Source: Priapulus caudatus (Eukaryota; Priapulida; Priapulimorpha; Priapulimorphida; Priapulidae). Taken from it: a DNA stretch of 28,863 nucleotides. Position numbers and translations under genes: made by a program. Of this stretch, positions 28,501 to 28,863 are shown in pieces; position 1 is the first letter of the stretch, and each line of letters opens with the position of its first letter. The DNA lies in assembly GCF_000485595.1 (NCBI RefSeq), contig NW_014578434.1, forward strand, positions 33,196-62,058, read 5' to 3'. Under the pieces are notes generated by a model. The model saw only the letters and a program-made list of their open reading frames with translations. It searched no databases and was not told the origin of the DNA.

Positions 28501-28863
28501 GAGTTCCGGCTTCATTTCCTCAACATCTCTCGCATCATGGACTGTGTGGGCTGCGACAAGTGCCGACTGTGGGGCAAGCTACAGGTGGGCTGTGGGGGTC
28601 AAGCTGCAGGTGGGCTGTGGGGGTCAAGCTGCAGGTGAGCTGTGGGGGTCACGCTGCAGGTGGGCTGTGGGGGTCAAGCTGCAGGTGGGCTGTGGGTCAA
28701 GCTGCATGTGGGCTGTGGGGGGCAAGCTACAGGTGGGCTGTGGGTCAAGCTGCAGGTGGGCTGTGGGTCAAGCTGCAGGTGGGCTGTGGGAGTCAAGCTG
28801 CAGGTGGGCTGTGGGGGCAAGCTACAGGTGGGCTGTGGGTCAAGCTGCAGGTGGGCTGTGGGT
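22434..28863 (+). CDS. ERO1: ERO1, endoplasmic reticulum thiol oxidase (eleven exons, both ends missing)
   Basis: Eleven exons join in frame to give 392 residues matching animal ERO1 from just after the N-terminal CxC to the inner active site. ERO1 is an FAD enzyme of the ER lumen that reoxidises protein disulfide isomerase and passes electrons to oxygen. Visible in order: [20 protein letters not shown]; the outer active site and regulatory cysteines (SQC, EAC, DAC, equal to human Cys94, 99 and 104); [15 protein letters not shown] and [51 protein letters not shown]; and the inner site [16 protein letters not shown] (human Cys391, 394 and 397). The signal peptide exon is not found and the final exon or exons lie past the window. 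Odd points are a 35-residue cysteine-bearing insertion and a short linker exon. Confidence 0.95.
22968..23051 (+). CDS. ERO1: ERO1 exon B (outer active site)
   Basis: 28 codons: [20 protein letters not shown], then CSVDACKD. The acceptor is TTCTTAG and the donor GAC|GTATGA. Cys positions correspond to human 85, 94, 99 and 104. The SQCSIEAC pair is the shuttle disulfide that receives electrons from PDI. Confidence 0.93.
23303..23359 (+). CDS. ERO1: ERO1 exon C
   Basis: 19 codons ([19 protein letters not shown]) between the acceptor ATTGCAG and the donor AAG|GTAAGC. It matches human DEVPDGIKSASYK. Confidence 0.88.
23877..24058 (+). CDS. ERO1: ERO1 exon D (regulatory loop with insertion)
   Basis: 182 bases between the acceptor TTGCCAG and the donor ATCAG|GTGAGA. 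It encodes [12 protein letters not shown] and ends LGALDPTI plus two bases. Between the conserved YKYS and LGA there are 50 residues where human ERO1A has 15. The extra part has two cysteines (QPAC and KPAC) in addition to the SEAC that aligns with human regulatory Cys131. GCGTGC-GGGCAGCC repeats at the DNA level suggest growth by in-frame duplication. Confidence 0.9.
24056..24415 (+). repeat. Donor-anchored minisatellite, ~22-bp unit, after ERO1 exon D
   Basis: Variants of AGATAGAGCAAGAGTATGTGTT fill about 350 bases from the splice donor onward. The first unit is the donor itself (CAG|GTGAGAGTGAGAATGTGTGT), which aligns with later AGATAGAGCAAGAATGTGTGT. Near the 3' end a CAGGTAGAG look-alike donor occurs (about 24396). 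Confidence 0.85.
24603..24805 (+). repeat. 43-bp tandem repeat in the same ERO1 intron
   Basis: GAACTCCCAGCATTCCCTATC and TCTGATTGGTGGCACATGA alternate with a 43-base period, with about three full copies from 24685 to 24790 and a degenerate earlier start at 24606. It ends just before the acceptor of the next exon. Confidence 0.85.
24825..24898 (+). CDS. ERO1: ERO1 exon E
   Basis: 74 bases between the acceptor TTTGCAG and the donor GATG|GTATGC. It encodes [20 protein letters not shown] and FCQID, matching human SEETQKAVLQWTKHDDSSDNF; the Cys corresponds to human Cys166. Confidence 0.92.
24955..25197 (+). repeat. Degenerate ~30-bp tandem repeat in ERO1 intron
   Basis: Diverged units of the form TTTGTCGCGTATCTTACTCAA plus about nine bases repeat roughly eight times, starting about 55 bases after the exon E donor. 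A short (TG/CG)n tract follows at 25216-25260. Confidence 0.6.
25294..25408 (+). CDS. ERO1: ERO1 exon F (FAD-site helix region)
   Basis: 115 bases between the acceptor TCACACAG and the donor TTCAA|GTGCGT. It encodes [20 protein letters not shown], then [19 protein letters not shown]. This is one of the most conserved blocks of the family and contributes to FAD binding; the ENC corresponds to human Cys208. Confidence 0.95.
25409..26307 (+). other. ERO1: ERO1 intron with no recognisable content
   Basis: About 900 bases of unique sequence. I looked here for the family's FYSWLEG segment, which is missing from the flanking exons, and did not find it. Confidence 0.5.
26308..26354 (+). CDS. ERO1: ERO1 exon G (short linker exon)
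   Basis: 47 bases between the acceptor ATTACAG and the donor GGGAG|GTAAGC. It encodes (K)[15 protein letters not shown] and fits the phases of both neighbours (2 in, 1 out). It lacks the conserved FYSWLEG motif that normally precedes LC-x-EKR, so the segment is about 13 residues shorter than in human ERO1A. Phase agreement favours it, but it is the least certain of the exons. Confidence 0.6.
26498..26590 (+). CDS. ERO1: ERO1 exon H
   Basis: 93 bases between the acceptor ACTTGCAG and the donor TTTCCAG|GTGCGT. It encodes [20 protein letters not shown] and [11 protein letters not shown], matching human [20 protein letters not shown]. The Cys corresponds to human Cys241. Confidence 0.95.
26581..26890 (+). 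repeat. Donor-anchored ~53-bp tandem repeat after ERO1 exon H
   Basis: The exon end and donor (CTGTTTCCAG|GTGCGTGTTTA) recur 53 bases later as TCTTCCCAG|GTGCATGTTTA. Progressively diverged copies start near 26688, 26742, 26805 and 26861, each followed by a GTAGGGTGGGATGGT-like phrase. Confidence 0.8.
27126..27295 (+). CDS. ERO1: ERO1 exon I
   Basis: 170 bases between the acceptor GTGTGCAG and the donor TCG|GTAGGC. It encodes [40 protein letters not shown] and [17 protein letters not shown], matching human KWGHNITEFQQRFDGILTEG through FLYLIELRALSKVLPFFE. Confidence 0.95.
27339..27675 (+). repeat. 25-bp minisatellite (CTATGCTAAACCTACATGTA type) in ERO1 intron
   Basis: About thirteen copies of a 25-base unit (CTATGCTAAACCTACATGTA plus CATAA), beginning about 45 bases after the exon I donor and decaying toward the 3' end. 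Each unit contains the palindrome TACATGTA. Confidence 0.9.
27753..27829 (+). CDS. ERO1: ERO1 exon J
   Basis: 77 bases between the acceptor GTTGCAG and the donor GTAAG|GTACGT. It encodes [20 protein letters not shown] and LLNIVR, matching human DFQLFTGNKIQDEENKMLLL. A nearby GTAAGG could act as a competing donor but would break the phase. Confidence 0.88.
27855..28260 (+). repeat. Degenerate pyrimidine/CCATCCCTAA repeat in ERO1 intron
   Basis: A C-rich tract with CCATCCCTAA repeated at 27974-28010 and looser CCATCACTACC and CCCATAACC phrases around it. The rest of the intron to 28427 holds nothing else recognisable. Confidence 0.55.
28428..28584 (+). CDS. ERO1: ERO1 exon K (inner active site)
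   Basis: 157 bases between the acceptor ATTTCAG and the donor CTACAG|GTGGGC. It encodes [34 protein letters not shown] and [13 protein letters not shown]. The CVGC-x-x-C cluster equals human Cys391, 394 and 397. The Cys394/397 pair sits next to the FAD. Confidence 0.95.
28573..28863 (+). repeat. Donor-anchored minisatellite (22-25 bp) after ERO1 exon K, to window end
   Basis: The last exon bases plus donor (CAAGCTACAG|GTGGGCTGTG) are repeated about a dozen times as CAAGCTGCAG|GTGGGCTGTG with 25- and 22-base periods, running off the right edge. Every copy keeps a CAG|GTGGGC or CAG|GTGAGC look-alike donor. Confidence 0.92.

Noticed and set aside
1-28863. tRNA, rRNA or CRISPR features
   Set aside because: No tRNA T-arm/anticodon arrangement was recognised, no rRNA core sequence was found, and the tandem arrays lack repeat-spacer structure. 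They are eukaryotic mini- and microsatellites.

Overview
This is a stretch of animal (metazoan) nuclear DNA. It holds three spliced protein-coding genes with ordinary GT..AG introns, set in sequence unusually rich in microsatellites, minisatellites and hairpin-type (foldback/MITE-like) elements. There is no operon structure and no prokaryotic feature. The gene families and the TTAGGG-like interstitial repeats fit a marine-invertebrate type genome. The sequence alone does not let me name a phylum or species.

Left part, minus strand, positions 1051-3833: the 5' half of a class C GPCR of the metabotropic GABA-B receptor type. Four exons, all joined in phase 0, encode a signal peptide, a long N-glycosylation-rich repeat segment and the first part of the Venus-flytrap ligand-binding domain. 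The gene runs off the left edge. Positions 3834-8282 are intergenic: microsatellites, a CT-rich minisatellite, a 159-bp tandem duplication and a remnant of a non-LTR retrotransposon.

Middle part, minus strand, positions 8283-11983: a complete four-exon Hikeshi gene (192 residues), the nuclear import carrier for HSP70. A near-perfect hairpin lies just past its stop codon. One of its introns is filled by a roughly 730-bp minisatellite with period variants of GTGCATGGGTGG.

Positions 11984-22433 hold no gene I can support. They contain a foldback element, a G-quadruplex motif, two very GC-rich islands, a degenerate telomere-like tract, two adjacent large inverted-repeat elements (one with a 9-bp target duplication and a 76-bp sibling 2 kb away) and smaller MITE candidates.

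Right part, plus strand, positions 22434-28863: eleven consecutive exons of ERO1, the endoplasmic reticulum thiol oxidase that reoxidises protein disulfide isomerase. The outer CxxxxC and inner CxxC active sites are both present. The first exon (signal peptide and CxC) was not found, and the 3' end lies beyond the window. Hikeshi and ERO1 point away from each other. Both are proteostasis genes, but about 10 kb of repeat-rich DNA separates the visible parts.

The most notable pattern is that tandem arrays sit at the 5' (donor) end of introns in all three genes. In at least four cases (GABA-B intron 2; ERO1 introns after 24058, 26590 and 28584) the repeat unit contains a copy of the exon-end/GT donor junction itself, so the real splice donor is followed by a ladder of look-alike donors.
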